64,000 nt of DNA from an uncultured Spartobacteria bacterium (GTDB taxonomy: Bacteria; Verrucomicrobiota; Verrucomicrobiia; Chthoniobacterales; JAATET01): positions 13,445-77,444 of the forward strand of contig CALGTD010000110.1 of the NCBI GenBank assembly GCA_937901895.1. The letters are read 5' to 3'. Shown one piece after another: positions 25,583-34,679 of this stretch. Within the stretch, counting starts at the first letter, position 1. Every line of letters begins with the position of its first letter. The notes beneath the pieces are model-generated. The model was not told the origin of the DNA. It did not search any database and saw only the letters and a program-made list of their open reading frames with translations. The position numbers and the translations under genes are program-made.

Positions 25583-26576
25583 ACTCGACCGCTTCCGCTC
25601 GCTGCTCTGCGGCCTCGGCGACGCCATTCGCGACGCCGTGATTGCCGGGCGCGCGAGGCAGACGATCGAGCAACTTTCCGCCGTTGCGCATGAGTCCGCC
25701 GCGGACACGATTTACGCGATCGACAAGCTCAGTGAGGCCGCAATCCTTGAGTGGTTCGAGGCAAACTGGCCCGCAGACGAGCCGGTGGAATTGATTTTCG
25801 AAGGCATCGATGAGGCAAATCCGCCCTGCTTTCCGGCGGATGTCGACGTGCTCGACACGAAGTGGAAATGCATCATCGACCCGATCGACGGCACCCGCGG
25901 ACTCATGGTGGACAAACGCTCCGCGTGGGCACTCGCGGGGCTTGCGCCGCAGTTGGGCACCGCGACGAGCCTGTCCGATATCCAGGTGGCCGCAATGACG
26001 GAAATTCCGACGACCAAGCAATGGCGCGCCGACCAGATCAGTGCCGTCACCGGCCGGGGCATCGTCGCGGAGTCGGTGAACGTGCTCGATGGCAGCCGCG
26101 CACCGCTGGAATTGCGTCCATCCCGGGCGACGGACTTTCGCCACGGCTTCGCGTCGATCGCGAAGTTCTTTCCCGAAGGGCGCACGCTGATTGCGCAAAT
26201 CGAGGAGCAGGTGTGGGACGAACTCGTCGGAGTCGGCGAACACTCCTCGCCAGTCCTCTTCGACGATCAATACATCTCCACCGGCGGACAATTTTACGAG
26301 ATTCTCGCGGGACACGACCGGTTCATTGGAGACATTCGTCCGCTCATCCATCGGGTGCTCGATCTGGACTCGCCGATTGTCTGTCACCCCTACGATTGCG
26401 CCGCGGCGCTTATTCTGACCGAGGCGGGTGCGGTTTACGAATCGCCGTTCGGCGGCTTTCCCGACGCGCCGCTCGACACCACGTCCCCCGTTTCGTGGCT
26501 CGTCTATGCGAATCCGGTGCTGGCCGAGAAACTCAGGCCGGTGCTCCACAAGGCGCTTGCCGCCATGCTCGGATGA
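25575..26576 (+). CDS. inositol monophosphatase family protein
   Basis: This encodes 333 residues from ATG 25575, which overlaps the MATE gene by 8 nt. The metal-binding motif IIDPIDGTRGLM is the DPxDGT signature of the FIG/IMPase superfamily, and ETHR-type C-terminal residues are replaced by IVCHPYDCAAALILTEAGA, which supplies the second Asp (YDCAAALIL). FEGIDEANPP may provide the upstream acidic ligand. Members hydrolyse inositol phosphate, PAP or sugar bisphosphates with Mg2+. The substrate is not evident. It is longer than IMPase (about 260 residues), with an insertion around residues 130-250. Confidence 0.85.
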   Translation: MPELDRFRSLLCGLGDAIRDAVIAGRARQTIEQLSAVAHESAADTIYAIDKLSEAAILEWFEANWPADEPVELIFEGIDEANPPCFPADVDVLDTKWKCIIDPIDGTRGLMVDKRSAWALAGLAPQLGTATSLSDIQVAAMTEIPTTKQWRADQISAVTGRGIVAESVNVLDGSRAPLELRPSRATDFRHGFASIAKFFPEGRTLIAQIEEQVWDELVGVGEHSSPVLFDDQYISTGGQFYEILAGHDRFIGDIRPLIHRVLDLDSPIVCHPYDCAAALILTEAGAVYESPFGGFPDAPLDTTSPVSWLVYANPVLAEKLRPVLHKALAAMLG

Positions 26577-27208
26577 ACCGCGAACGCCTCATTGCCGTCG
26601 TCGGCGCAGCGATTGCCCGTCTTCTTTTCGCGACCCTGCGATTCCGAATGAAGGACGAGTCGGGCTTCCTGACGAAGTCGCCGGACTTTCCCGTCATTTT
26701 CACCTTCTGGCATAATCGCATTCTCGCGATCACGATCGCGCATATGCGCGGCTACTGGCATCGCGAGCGCAAAGGTGTGAACGTTCTCACCAGCCCCAGT
26801 CGGGATGGAGAGATTCTCGCGCAGGTGATGGCGCAGTTTCGCATGGGCGCGATTCGCGGCTCGAGTTCGCGTCGGGGCTCACGTGCGCTGATGGAGTGCA
26901 CCGACTGGCTGAAATCCGGCGGTGATCTCGCCGTGACGCCGGACGGTCCGAAGGGCCCGCGTTACAAGCTTGGCCCGGGTCTCATTCTCCTCGCGCAGAC
27001 GACCGGCGCCCGCATCCTTCCGATGCACGTGAAATTTTCCCGCGCGCTCACGCTGAAAAGCTGGGACGGCTTTCGCATTCCGTTGCCGTTTTCGCGTGTC
27101 GACGTCACGATCGGTCCCTACGAGACGATCCCACCCACGCCCACGCCCGAGGCATTCGAGGCGGAGAGGCTGCGGATTGAAACCCTTTTGAAAAATGAAG
27201 CTGATTGA
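26573..27208 (+). CDS. DUF374 lysophospholipid acyltransferase family protein
   Basis: This encodes 211 residues. ATG 26573 overlaps the previous stop (ATGA). The order FTFWHNRILA, then LTSPSRDGEILAQV, IRGSSSRRGSRALM, LAVTPDGPKGPRY and LAQTTGARILPM is the DUF374 pattern, a subgroup of LPLAT acyltransferases in which the usual HX4D is read as H...RDGE. Members are thought to add acyl chains to lipid A or other lipids. It has one N-terminal hydrophobic helix. Its last 14 nt overlap folD in another frame. Confidence 0.87.
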   Translation: MNRERLIAVVGAAIARLLFATLRFRMKDESGFLTKSPDFPVIFTFWHNRILAITIAHMRGYWHRERKGVNVLTSPSRDGEILAQVMAQFRMGAIRGSSSRRGSRALMECTDWLKSGGDLAVTPDGPKGPRYKLGPGLILLAQTTGARILPMHVKFSRALTLKSWDGFRIPLPFSRVDVTIGPYETIPPTPTPEAFEAERLRIETLLKNEAD

Positions 27209-28073
27209 TGGCTCCGGTATCGCGAAGAAGGTCCACGAGGAAACAAAGACACGCATCGCCGTGCTGAAAGATCGCGGTGTGACGCCCGGCCTCGCGGTGG
27301 TCCTCGTCGGAGAGGATCCGGCGTCCGTCGCGTATGTCCGGTCAAAGGACAAGCGCGCCGCAGAACTCGGTCTGCATTCGGTCAAACACGAGCTCCCCGC
27401 CTCCACGACGCAGGAGGAATTGCTCGCGCTGGTTGCAAAGCTGAACGCTGATCCTGCGATTCACGGCATTCTCGTGCAGTCGCCGCCGCCGAAGCACATC
27501 GACGAGGCCGCGATCGTCCGCGCCATTGATCCGGCGAAGGACGTAGACGGATTTCATCCCATCAACGTCGCAAAGCTCGCGCTCGACGATCCATCGGGCT
27601 TCGTTCCGTGCACGCCACTCGGCTGTCAGCGCCTTCTTGTGGAGGCCGGCGTCGAGACCCGCGGAGCGCGGGCCGTGGTGCTGGGCCGCAGCATGATCGT
27701 CGGCAAGCCGATGGCGCTCCTCCTCATGGCAAAAGGTCCGGGAGGTGACGCGACGGTGACCGTTGCGCATTCGCGGTCACGGGATCTGGCCGCCATTACG
27801 CGGGAGGCGGACATTCTCATCGCCGCAATCGGTCGGCCCGGGTTCGTGACCGCCGACATGGTGAAGGACGGCGCCGCCGTGATCGATGTCGGCATTAATC
27901 GCGTGGAGGATCCCTCCACCGCGAAAGGCTACCGGATCGTCGGAGATGTCGATTTCGAGAATGTTGCGCCGAAGTGCTCGGCAATCACGCCCGTTCCGGG
28001 AGGTGTCGGTCCGATGACGATTGCGATGCTCATGGCAAACACGGTGACCGCCGCCGAGCGCGCAGCAGCTTGA
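27195..28073 (+). CDS. folD: bifunctional methylene-THF dehydrogenase/cyclohydrolase FolD
   Basis: This encodes 292 residues. The catalytic Lys lies in VAYVRSKDKRAAELG (YVxxK), with ILVQSPPPKHI (FolD usually has VQLPLP) and the NADP site VVLGRSMIVGKPMALLL, ending with ITPVPGGVGPMTIAMLM. FolD interconverts methylene-, methenyl- and formyl-THF and supplies 10-formyl-THF for purine synthesis, which fits pur genes in this window. One small oddity is QSPPP in place of QLPLP in the cyclohydrolase loop. Confidence 0.96.
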   Translation: MKLIDGSGIAKKVHEETKTRIAVLKDRGVTPGLAVVLVGEDPASVAYVRSKDKRAAELGLHSVKHELPASTTQEELLALVAKLNADPAIHGILVQSPPPKHIDEAAIVRAIDPAKDVDGFHPINVAKLALDDPSGFVPCTPLGCQRLLVEAGVETRGARAVVLGRSMIVGKPMALLLMAKGPGGDATVTVAHSRSRDLAAITREADILIAAIGRPGFVTADMVKDGAAVIDVGINRVEDPSTAKGYRIVGDVDFENVAPKCSAITPVPGGVGPMTIAMLMANTVTAAERAAA

Positions 28074-28151
28074 TCGACCCCGGGTTGCGCATTTCCTTGC
28101 CGCGATCAAACTTCTCGACCTTGCGACAAGCAGGGACATAGGCTGCAGCCA

Positions 28152-28982
28152 ATGGCGGAAGCAGCTACAGCGGTTCCTGTGGCGACCGGGCGGCGGCGTT
28201 GGCCTTCCGGCCCGACGTTTCAACGATGGTTTCTCGGAGGATGGACGCTTCTCGTCTTTGCCTTTCTATACATCCCGATCCTGCTGCTGGTGGTGTTTTC
28301 GTTCAACCGCTCGAAGCTCGGCATCCGATGGACCGGCTTCACCACCGAGTGGTATGGCAAGCTTTTCAGCAACAAGTCGCTTCTCGACTCATTTTACAAC
28401 AGCCTGATTGTCGCATCGGTCACGACCGTGCTCGCGACGTTGTTTGGGACGATCGGTGCGTGGCTGCTCTTTCGATACAAATTCCCTGCGCGGCGTATGC
28501 TGGGGCTGCTCATTTTCATTCCGATGGTCATGCCGGAGGTGCTCATGGGCTCAAGCCTGCGCCTGCTCGTGGTCGCGGTGGGTGGCTCGCTCGGATACAT
28601 CGCCATGATCATCGCGCACACCACGTTCTGTTTTCCGTTTGTGCTGGTGGGTGTGCAGGCCCGGCTCGAGGGCATCGACCCCTCGCTCGAGGAGGCGGCG
28701 ATGGACCTCGGTGCGACTCCGGTGGAGGCCTTCTGGAAGGTCATCGTGCCCTACCTCATGCCGGCGATCGTGGCTGGCGCGCTGATGTCGTTCACCCTCT
28801 CGTTCGACGAATACATCGTCAGTGTCTTTCTCTCGGATGCGACCTCGCAGACGCTTCCCCTCAAGGTTTACGGAATGGTGAAGAAGGGGCTAAGCCCCGA
28901 GCTGAACGCGCTCAGCACCATCTTCATCGTTGCAACGTTCTTTCTCGTCCTGATCACCCAAGTCATCAAGAAAAGGCCCTGA
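28152..28982 (+). CDS. potC: polyamine ABC transporter permease PotC-like
   Basis: This encodes 276 residues. Six membrane helices are preceded by a cytoplasmic tail. FNRSKLGIRWTGFTTEWYGKL is the PotC-type first loop, and the ATPase-coupling EAA loop is EEAAMDLGATPVEAFWKVI. With PotB it forms the membrane channel for spermidine/putrescine uptake. The three transporter genes run potC-potD-potB, separated by 3-4 nt, in one operon; no potA ATPase is present on either side. Confidence 0.9.
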   Translation: MAEAATAVPVATGRRRWPSGPTFQRWFLGGWTLLVFAFLYIPILLLVVFSFNRSKLGIRWTGFTTEWYGKLFSNKSLLDSFYNSLIVASVTTVLATLFGTIGAWLLFRYKFPARRMLGLLIFIPMVMPEVLMGSSLRLLVVAVGGSLGYIAMIIAHTTFCFPFVLVGVQARLEGIDPSLEEAAMDLGATPVEAFWKVIVPYLMPAIVAGALMSFTLSFDEYIVSVFLSDATSQTLPLKVYGMVKKGLSPELNALSTIFIVATFFLVLITQVIKKRP

Positions 28983-28986
28983 ACCC

Positions 28987-30150
28987 ATGAAAACACCACG
29001 CCACCTCCTCGCGGCGACCGTCCTTGCGGCGGGTTCGCTGTTCCTCTCCGGCTGCGACAAGCCTGCCGAATCCTCATCTCCCGCCACCGAGTCCACCCCT
29101 GCGCCGGCATCAACACCCGCCGCTGACAGTGCATCGGCCCCTGCCGCCAATGCCCCTGCCGACGAAGAAGCAGTCGCGGATACCGGCGAGCCGAAGGTGC
29201 TGAACCTCTTCTGCTGGTCGGAATACGTGCCCCAGGCGGTCATCGACGCCTTCACGAAGCAGACCGGCATCCGCGTGAACGTGGAGAACTATTCCTCGAA
29301 CGAGGAGATGTATGCCAAGCTCCTCTCCGGCGGGAAATACGACCTCATCCAGCCGAGCGAATACGCCGTCGAGGCGCTCATCGAGGCCGGCCAGCTTCGT
29401 CCGCTCGACAAGAGCGCGATTCCGAACCTCAAGAACATCGACCCCGAGTTCCTGGACATGCCGTTCGACCCCGACAACAAATACTCCGTGCCCTGGATGG
29501 CCGGTCCGATCGGCATCGTCGTGAACACCGAGCTCGTGCAGGACGATATCAAGGGATACAAGGACGTTTTCCAGGAGAAGTTCCGCGACAAGATCGTCAT
29601 CCTCGACGACGCGCGTGAGATCGTGAGCTGGGCCTTCGAGACGCTCGACATTCCGATCAATGACGTCACGGATGAAAACCTCGCGAAGGCGAAGGACCTG
29701 CTCGCCCAGTGGCTGCCGCTCGTGAAGGTTTATGATTCCGACAGCCCGAAGACTGCGCTGCTCAACGGCGACGTTGCCCTTGGAGTGGTGTGGAACGGCG
29801 AGGGCGCGATCCTTACCGCCGAAGACGAGAAGTTCAAATGGATCATTCCCGAGGAGGGCACGCACATCTTCGTCGACAGTCTCGCGATTCCGAAGAGCGC
29901 GGAGCATCCGAAGAATGCCGAACTGTTCATCAATTTCATCCTTCGTCCGAAGATCTCGAAGATGATCTCCGACGAGTTTCCCTACCTGAATCCAAACCTT
30001 GCAGCCCGCGAGCTGCTTGATCCGGACGCCCTCGCCAATCCCGCCAGCTATCCCTCGAAGGAGGAGCTGGACCGCATGGACACTTTCAAGAACATCGGCG
30101 ACAAGGCGTCGGACATCGACGACCTCGTCACCACTCTCAAGGTCCAGTAG
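28987..30150 (+). CDS. potD: polyamine-binding lipoprotein PotD-like
   Basis: This encodes 387 residues. A lipoprotein signal (AAGSLFLSGCDKPAES) is followed by a low-complexity Pro/Ala/Ser linker to about residue 65. The binding domain reads VLNLFCWSEYVPQAVIDAF, YSSNEEMYAKLLSGGKYDLI, QPSEYAVEALIEAG, YSVPWMAGPIGIVVNTEL and WNGEGAI. These are PotD/PotF landmarks, including Trp and Asp/Glu residues that contact polyamine. The lipobox makes this an anchored receptor rather than a soluble periplasmic one, and Lnt in this window would complete its acylation. Confidence 0.92.
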   Translation: MKTPRHLLAATVLAAGSLFLSGCDKPAESSSPATESTPAPASTPAADSASAPAANAPADEEAVADTGEPKVLNLFCWSEYVPQAVIDAFTKQTGIRVNVENYSSNEEMYAKLLSGGKYDLIQPSEYAVEALIEAGQLRPLDKSAIPNLKNIDPEFLDMPFDPDNKYSVPWMAGPIGIVVNTELVQDDIKGYKDVFQEKFRDKIVILDDAREIVSWAFETLDIPINDVTDENLAKAKDLLAQWLPLVKVYDSDSPKTALLNGDVALGVVWNGEGAILTAEDEKFKWIIPEEGTHIFVDSLAIPKSAEHPKNAELFINFILRPKISKMISDEFPYLNPNLAARELLDPDALANPASYPSKEELDRMDTFKNIGDKASDIDDLVTTLKVQ

Positions 30151-30153
30151 TCG

Positions 30154-31038
30154 ATGGCTGTTGTCGCCGAAGCAGCGCCCGTCACCGGAGGCTCGTCCCA
30201 CGAGCGCCGGCCGGGATGGGGCGCGTGGTTGTTCCTCGCGCCCCTGCTGCTCTGGCTGATTCTTTTCGTCGTTGTTCCCAGCGTCCTGCTCGTCGTCTAC
30301 GGATTTTGCGAGCGGGACGGACTGGGGCAGGTGGTTTTCAATTTCACCTGGGAAAACTACGTCCGCGCGTTCGAGTGGAAGTGGCTGAAGATTCTGCTCG
30401 ATTCGATCTGGTATGCCTTCCTGACCACGATCATCTGCATGGCCGTTGGTTACCCGGCCGCGTTCTACATCGGCCGCGCGCCCGAGCGGTTTCGCAATCT
30501 GCTGTTGATGCTCGTCATGATCCCGTTCTGGACGAGCTTTCTCATCCGCACCTACGCGTGGATCACGATCCTCAGCAACAATGGATTCTTCAATACCGCG
30601 CTGATCTCGATGGGCATGATCGAACGGCCCATCGAGATGATGTATACGCCCTTCGCGGTCGTGCTCGGGCTCGTCTACAACTTCCTCCCGTTCATGATCC
30701 TGCCGATCTACACGAGCGTCGAAAAGCTCGACAACGCGCTGGTTGAGGCCGCCTACGACCTGGGGGCAAGCCCGGTGCGCGCATTTTCAAGGGTCATCAT
30801 TCCACTCACGCGACCCGGCATCGCAGCCGGTGCGCTGCTCGTTTTCGTTCCAGCGATCGCGATGTTTGCGATCACGACGCTGATGGGGGGCGGAACCAAT
30901 CCCACGATCGGTGAGGTGATCCAGAACCAGTTTTTCCGTGCGCAGAACCGGCCGTTCGGCGCGGCGCTCGGCACGCTGCTGCTCGTGATGTTCTTCGCGT
31001 CGCTCTGGTTCATGCACGCCCGCAAGCGCGAGGCATGA
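30154..31038 (+). CDS. potB: polyamine ABC transporter permease PotB-like
   Basis: This encodes 294 residues. Six membrane helices, the first preceded by a charged N terminus (SSHERRPGWGAWLF). The permease motif is VEAAYDLGASPVRAFSRVII. MIPFWTSFLIRTYAWITIL is the PotB-type segment after helix 2. It is the third gene of the transporter operon. The potA gene must lie elsewhere, or a general ATPase is used. Confidence 0.9.
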   Translation: MAVVAEAAPVTGGSSHERRPGWGAWLFLAPLLLWLILFVVVPSVLLVVYGFCERDGLGQVVFNFTWENYVRAFEWKWLKILLDSIWYAFLTTIICMAVGYPAAFYIGRAPERFRNLLLMLVMIPFWTSFLIRTYAWITILSNNGFFNTALISMGMIERPIEMMYTPFAVVLGLVYNFLPFMILPIYTSVEKLDNALVEAAYDLGASPVRAFSRVIIPLTRPGIAAGALLVFVPAIAMFAITTLMGGGTNPTIGEVIQNQFFRAQNRPFGAALGTLLLVMFFASLWFMHARKREA

Positions 31039-31086
31039 GCACGGCGCCTGCTTGCATTTCCGGCGTCGATTGAGTTTGTGAGGAAC

Positions 31087-32493
31087 ATGCTGCGCAGAAC
31101 GAAGATCATTGCCACCCTCGGGCCCGCCACGGAATCGCCGGCGGTTGTTCAAGCGCTCATCGAGGCCGGGACCAATGTCTTCCGGCTGAACATGAGCCAT
31201 GCCAACCACGAGTGGGTGCGCGAGGTGACGAAGGTCATTCGCAACGTCTCGGCGGAGCTCGACACGCCCACCGGCATCCTCATGGATACGCAGGGGCCGG
31301 CGATTCGCACCGGTGATCTCGCGACGAAGCTCGATCTCGAGCCTGGGAACATCATGGAGTTCACCGTGCGCGGGGCGGTGAGCGAGGAGAATTTCTCCGT
31401 CGACGTAAACTACGACGGATTGATCAACGACATCGCCGTCGGCGACACGGTGCTTGTCGACAACGGCGTCATTCACATGAAGGTCCTGTCGAAACAGGAC
31501 AACAAGATCCGTTGCGAGGTGCTCACGCCCGGTGTCCTTGGATCCCGGCGACACATCAATCTTCCGGGTGTGAAGGTGAACCTTCCTCCGCTCACTGCGA
31601 AGGATCTCGAGGATGTGGCCCTCGCCGCGGAGCTCGGGCTCGACTTCGTGGCGCTCAGCTTCTGCCGGGAGGCGGGCGACATCGAGGAACTGCGCCGCGT
31701 GCTTCGCGAGCAGGGCAGCCAGGCGAAGGTCATCGCGAAGATCGAGGATCAGAGCGCGGTGAAGTCCATCGATGCGATCGTTCGCGCCTCGGACCTCGTG
31801 ATGGTCGCACGCGGGGATCTCGGGATCGAGTGTCCGATGGAGGAGCTTCCCATCATTCAACGGCGCATCATCAAGCGTTGCATCACCATTGGATGCCCGG
31901 TGATCGTGGCCACGCACATGCTCGAGTCGATGATCGAGAATCCGTTGCCCACGCGTGCGGAGATTACCGACGTGGCGAATGCCGTCTTCGAGCAGGCGGA
32001 TGCGATCATGCTCAGCGGGGAGACGACGGTGGGCAAGTATCCCGTGGAATGCGTGAAAATCCTCGATCGCGTCGCCCGCCGCATCGAACGAAGTGGTGGA
32101 GCGGGTTACGCCGAGCAGGCCATTGTCGTGGATCCGCGCCAGAAGACGGTGCGCTCCGCCGTGGTGCTTGCAAACTCGTTCCGCAACAGCAAGCTCGTCG
32201 TCTTCACGCGCCGCGGAATCATGGCCGACTACGCGAGCCAGCTCCGTCCGCATCATTCACCGATCTTTGCGTTTGCGCCTGACGAGGCAGTTGTCCGGCG
32301 GATGGCCTTGAACCGCGGTGTCCATGCGATCCGCATGCCGTTTAATGTGCGTCCCGAGCACACGGTCGCCGATGCGGAGGTCATCCTGAAAAAGCGCGGG
32401 CTCGTCGAGCCGGGCGACCGGCTGATCGTCGTCAGCGACGTGCAGGCCGGGGAGGAGCGTTTCGACTCCATCCATCTGCGCGAGATCGTATAG
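31087..32493 (+). CDS. pyk: pyruvate kinase
   Basis: This encodes 468 residues. ATG 31087 is chosen (MLRRTKIIATLGPAT), as in most pyruvate kinases; a GTG three codons earlier is possible because the AGGA before the ATG is only 2 nt away. Motifs: FRLNMSHA, DTQGPAIRTG, VDNGVIHMKV, KIEDQSAVKSID with the catalytic Lys, VMVARGDLGIE and EITDVANAVFEQADAIMLSGE. It converts PEP and ADP to pyruvate and ATP. The extended C domain (RRGIMADYASQLRPHHSPI) is the allosteric site region. Confidence 0.96.
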   Translation: MLRRTKIIATLGPATESPAVVQALIEAGTNVFRLNMSHANHEWVREVTKVIRNVSAELDTPTGILMDTQGPAIRTGDLATKLDLEPGNIMEFTVRGAVSEENFSVDVNYDGLINDIAVGDTVLVDNGVIHMKVLSKQDNKIRCEVLTPGVLGSRRHINLPGVKVNLPPLTAKDLEDVALAAELGLDFVALSFCREAGDIEELRRVLREQGSQAKVIAKIEDQSAVKSIDAIVRASDLVMVARGDLGIECPMEELPIIQRRIIKRCITIGCPVIVATHMLESMIENPLPTRAEITDVANAVFEQADAIMLSGETTVGKYPVECVKILDRVARRIERSGGAGYAEQAIVVDPRQKTVRSAVVLANSFRNSKLVVFTRRGIMADYASQLRPHHSPIFAFAPDEAVVRRMALNRGVHAIRMPFNVRPEHTVADAEVILKKRGLVEPGDRLIVVSDVQAGEERFDSIHLREIV

Positions 32494-32532
32494 GAACTGC
32501 GGCGGCCAGCTTCGACCGCGTAGGGCAGCTTC

Positions 32533-33273
32533 TCAGTCTTCGATCGGCACGAGCCAGATGTTGCGGAACTGGACGGGATTTCCGTGGTCCTGCAGCATCA
32601 GCGGCAGCTTGTCGGGATGCGGCGAATACGTCGCGCGTGCCTTGTGCGCGGTGCGGCCGGTCAACTCGTAATTGTCCTGCACGGTGACGCCGTTGAAGAC
32701 GACCGTCACTCGCGCGGGTTTCGCGACGGCGCCGTCCCCCTTGTATTCGGGCCGGTGAAACGTGATGTCGTAGCTGTTCCATTCGCCCGGCGGCCGGCAC
32801 GGATTTGCGCTCGGCGGATTTTGTCCGTAAATCGACCCGGCCATCCCGTCGGCGTAGGTGGGGTTGCGGTAGCTGTCGAGCACCTGCACCTCGTAGAGCG
32901 ACATCAGAAAGACGCCGCTGTTTCCTGCGTGCTGCCCCTCGCCATCGCGATTGAGCGGGGAACGCCATTCAATATGGAGCCGGCACGAGCCGAAGGCCTC
33001 CTTGGTGCGGAGGGAGCCGGCATCGGGCGAGACCTCCAGGGCGCGATTGACGATGCGCCAGCGGGGCTCCGAACCGTCCTCCTGCACCCAGGCGTCCAGA
33101 TTCGTTCCATCGAAAAGAACGACCGCGTCCGCGGGCGGCGGTTCGGTATTTGGAGTCGCATCAGTGACCTCCGGCGGCTGCGGGCGGTTCATGTCGTGCA
33201 CCTCCCAGTCAGGCTCGGCGACGGCGTGCAGAAGAGGAAGAAGTCCGAGCAACGGCAGAAAACGGGCGTTCAT
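32533..33273 (-). CDS. secreted DUF1080 / 3-keto-disaccharide hydrolase domain protein
   Basis: This encodes 246 residues from ATG 33273 with a signal peptide (MNARFLPLLGLLPLLHAVAE). VVLFDGTNLDAWVQEDGSEP is the family hallmark, followed by HIEWRSP, NSGVFLMSLYEVQVLDSY and GEWNSYDITFHRPEY. The concanavalin-like fold is widespread in Verrucomicrobiota and Planctomycetes; some members hydrolyse 3-keto-glycosides, others only bind sugar. It converges with pyk, with 39 nt between the stops. Confidence 0.9.
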   Translation of the reverse strand: MNARFLPLLGLLPLLHAVAEPDWEVHDMNRPQPPEVTDATPNTEPPPADAVVLFDGTNLDAWVQEDGSEPRWRIVNRALEVSPDAGSLRTKEAFGSCRLHIEWRSPLNRDGEGQHAGNSGVFLMSLYEVQVLDSYRNPTYADGMAGSIYGQNPPSANPCRPPGEWNSYDITFHRPEYKGDGAVAKPARVTVVFNGVTVQDNYELTGRTAHKARATYSPHPDKLPLMLQDHGNPVQFRNIWLVPIED

Positions 33274-33316
33274 GGATGGAAGAATTGCGCACCTTCGCGC
33301 CGCGCGCCGCGGAATG

Positions 33317-33682
33317 TCAATTCTCCGGTTCCCCGCGGCGGATGCGAAATGCCGCCCTGACATTGCGCAGGAGGAGGATGACGATCGCCGCGATCGACAG
33401 GGCGGTGCCAATGGGAAACCCGAAGCACGCGCAGACCGAAAGAAGCATGGCCACGCTCCAGTTTTTTCCGGTCCAGATAAACCACGCGGCTCCGCCGTAA
33501 ATCAGCCCCAGCACACATCCGACCGCGAGATACGCGAGGCGGCCGCGGAGTTCGAGATCCCGGGGAATGTTGCCGGCGTCGGACTCCGTGCCGAGCAGCG
33601 ACCATGCGACGGGAATGGCAACGAACGCGAACACCGAGGCAATCGCGAACAGTGCCGCCAGGATGCGGGCAGGCAGTGGCAT
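33317..33682 (-). CDS. small four-helix membrane protein
   Basis: This encodes 121 residues from ATG 33682 (MPLPARILAALFAIASVFAF). About four hydrophobic helices are present (AYLAVGCVLGLIYGGAAWFI, VAMLLSVCACFGFPIGTAL, AIVILLL) with a basic C terminus. There is no family match. It lies 43 nt upstream of the DUF1080 gene and is probably co-transcribed. The 41-bp stretch just upstream of its ATG carries the GGTTTGAGA direct repeats listed separately. Confidence 0.6.
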   Translation of the reverse strand: MPLPARILAALFAIASVFAFVAIPVAWSLLGTESDAGNIPRDLELRGRLAYLAVGCVLGLIYGGAAWFIWTGKNWSVAMLLSVCACFGFPIGTALSIAAIVILLLRNVRAAFRIRRGEPEN

Positions 33683-33722
33683 CGTCGTGTGGGTGAGGGA
33701 CGAACTGGAGTATCCCGCCGCG

Positions 33723-33753
33723 CGGTTTGAGACATTTTGACAACGGTTTGAGA
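33723..33753. repeat. two direct CGGTTTGAGA repeats, 21 bp apart
   Basis: CGGTTTGAGA occurs at 33723-33732 and 33744-33753, exactly 21 bp apart. The inverse motif TCTCAAACC recurs twice beyond the far end of the phage-like island (38105-38113 and 38204-38212). The pair lies in the upstream region of the small membrane protein gene. Two roles fit: a regulatory site with helical spacing, or arm-type sites at an island edge. One further copy of GGTTTGAGA inside purD (45121) shows that single copies can arise by chance. Confidence 0.45.
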
Positions 33754-33815
33754 ATTTTCGGGGTTTCAGCAGGTCCGTTGTAGGCTCGCTGCAGTGGCGG
33801 TGCAAGGCGGCCGCA

Positions 33816-34679
33816 TCACGTCTTCCTGCCCAACCAGGTGCTCTCCTGGGCTCCCGTCGATCCGTCCCACCGGCCGCCGTAGGTCAGGAATGCCGAGGGC
33901 GTGATCTCGATCGCCGGGGCGGTCGGGGATCCGGTTGCGCTCAGGAAGTTCGTGGCGGCCTCCGGTGCGTAGGAGTAGCCGCCGGCGATCTCGGCCGTGC
34001 GGCCGAGGATGGTGAGGGACATCGGCGAGGCGGGGTTCGGCAGGCCGTGGGGGTCGGTGCCCCACGTCGCCTGGGTGCCGAAGCCGCCGTAGGTGGCGAT
34101 CACCTCGACGACCGGCCAGAAGAGCCGCTCACCGCCGGTGACGGTCGAGACCAGGGCGTCAGCGCTTTCTCGGTGCCAGCTGGCACGGAACATCAGGAAG
34201 AAGGTGAGGACGACCGCGCCGCTGTCCGCGAGCGGGGTGGCGAGCTGCCTGCCGGTGACGCCGGGATCCGGCGGGTTCGGCGGGATGACATAGTAGGTCT
34301 CCCAGACCGGCTCCTCGATCGAGCCCGAGCCGGTGAAGGTCGAGAAAACGCTGGCCGTGATCGTGCCAGCCTTCCAATCGAGCACCCGCTCGCGCTCGTC
34401 CGTTTCCACCCAGCCGACCGAGTCCGAGTCCGCCCCCATCTCTCCCTCGAACGGATCGGTGCTGTTCGGTCCCGGCCCGGTGTCGGAGGTGCCCGGATCG
34501 CTCAGGGTGATCGTGCCGTTAAACGTGAGCCCGCCGAACTCCACGTCCACCTGCGCCGCGCGGAACAGGAGCGTCTGAATCTCCCGCCGGTTGAACCCCA
34601 GCGGGCGGCTCGTGCCGGGGCCGGCCTCGCCGGTCTCGGCCGCACGGGCGGGAATGGGTGGCACCTCGGCGCAGATCAT
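33816..34679 (-). CDS. phage-tail-island protein of unknown function
   Basis: This encodes 287 residues. ATG 34679 overlaps the stop of the 795-residue gene upstream (ATGA), so it is the last gene of a three-gene phage-like set. The sequence is beta-rich and low in charge (VDVEFGGLTFNGTITLSD, ETYYVIPPNPPDPG, AVVLTFFLMFRASW) with no signal peptide. Composition and position suggest a tail or fibre component. I recognise no family. Confidence 0.6.
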   Translation of the reverse strand: MICAEVPPIPARAAETGEAGPGTSRPLGFNRREIQTLLFRAAQVDVEFGGLTFNGTITLSDPGTSDTGPGPNSTDPFEGEMGADSDSVGWVETDERERVLDWKAGTITASVFSTFTGSGSIEEPVWETYYVIPPNPPDPGVTGRQLATPLADSGAVVLTFFLMFRASWHRESADALVSTVTGGERLFWPVVEVIATYGGFGTQATWGTDPHGLPNPASPMSLTILGRTAEIAGGYSYAPEAATNFLSATGSPTAPAIEITPSAFLTYGGRWDGSTGAQESTWLGRKT

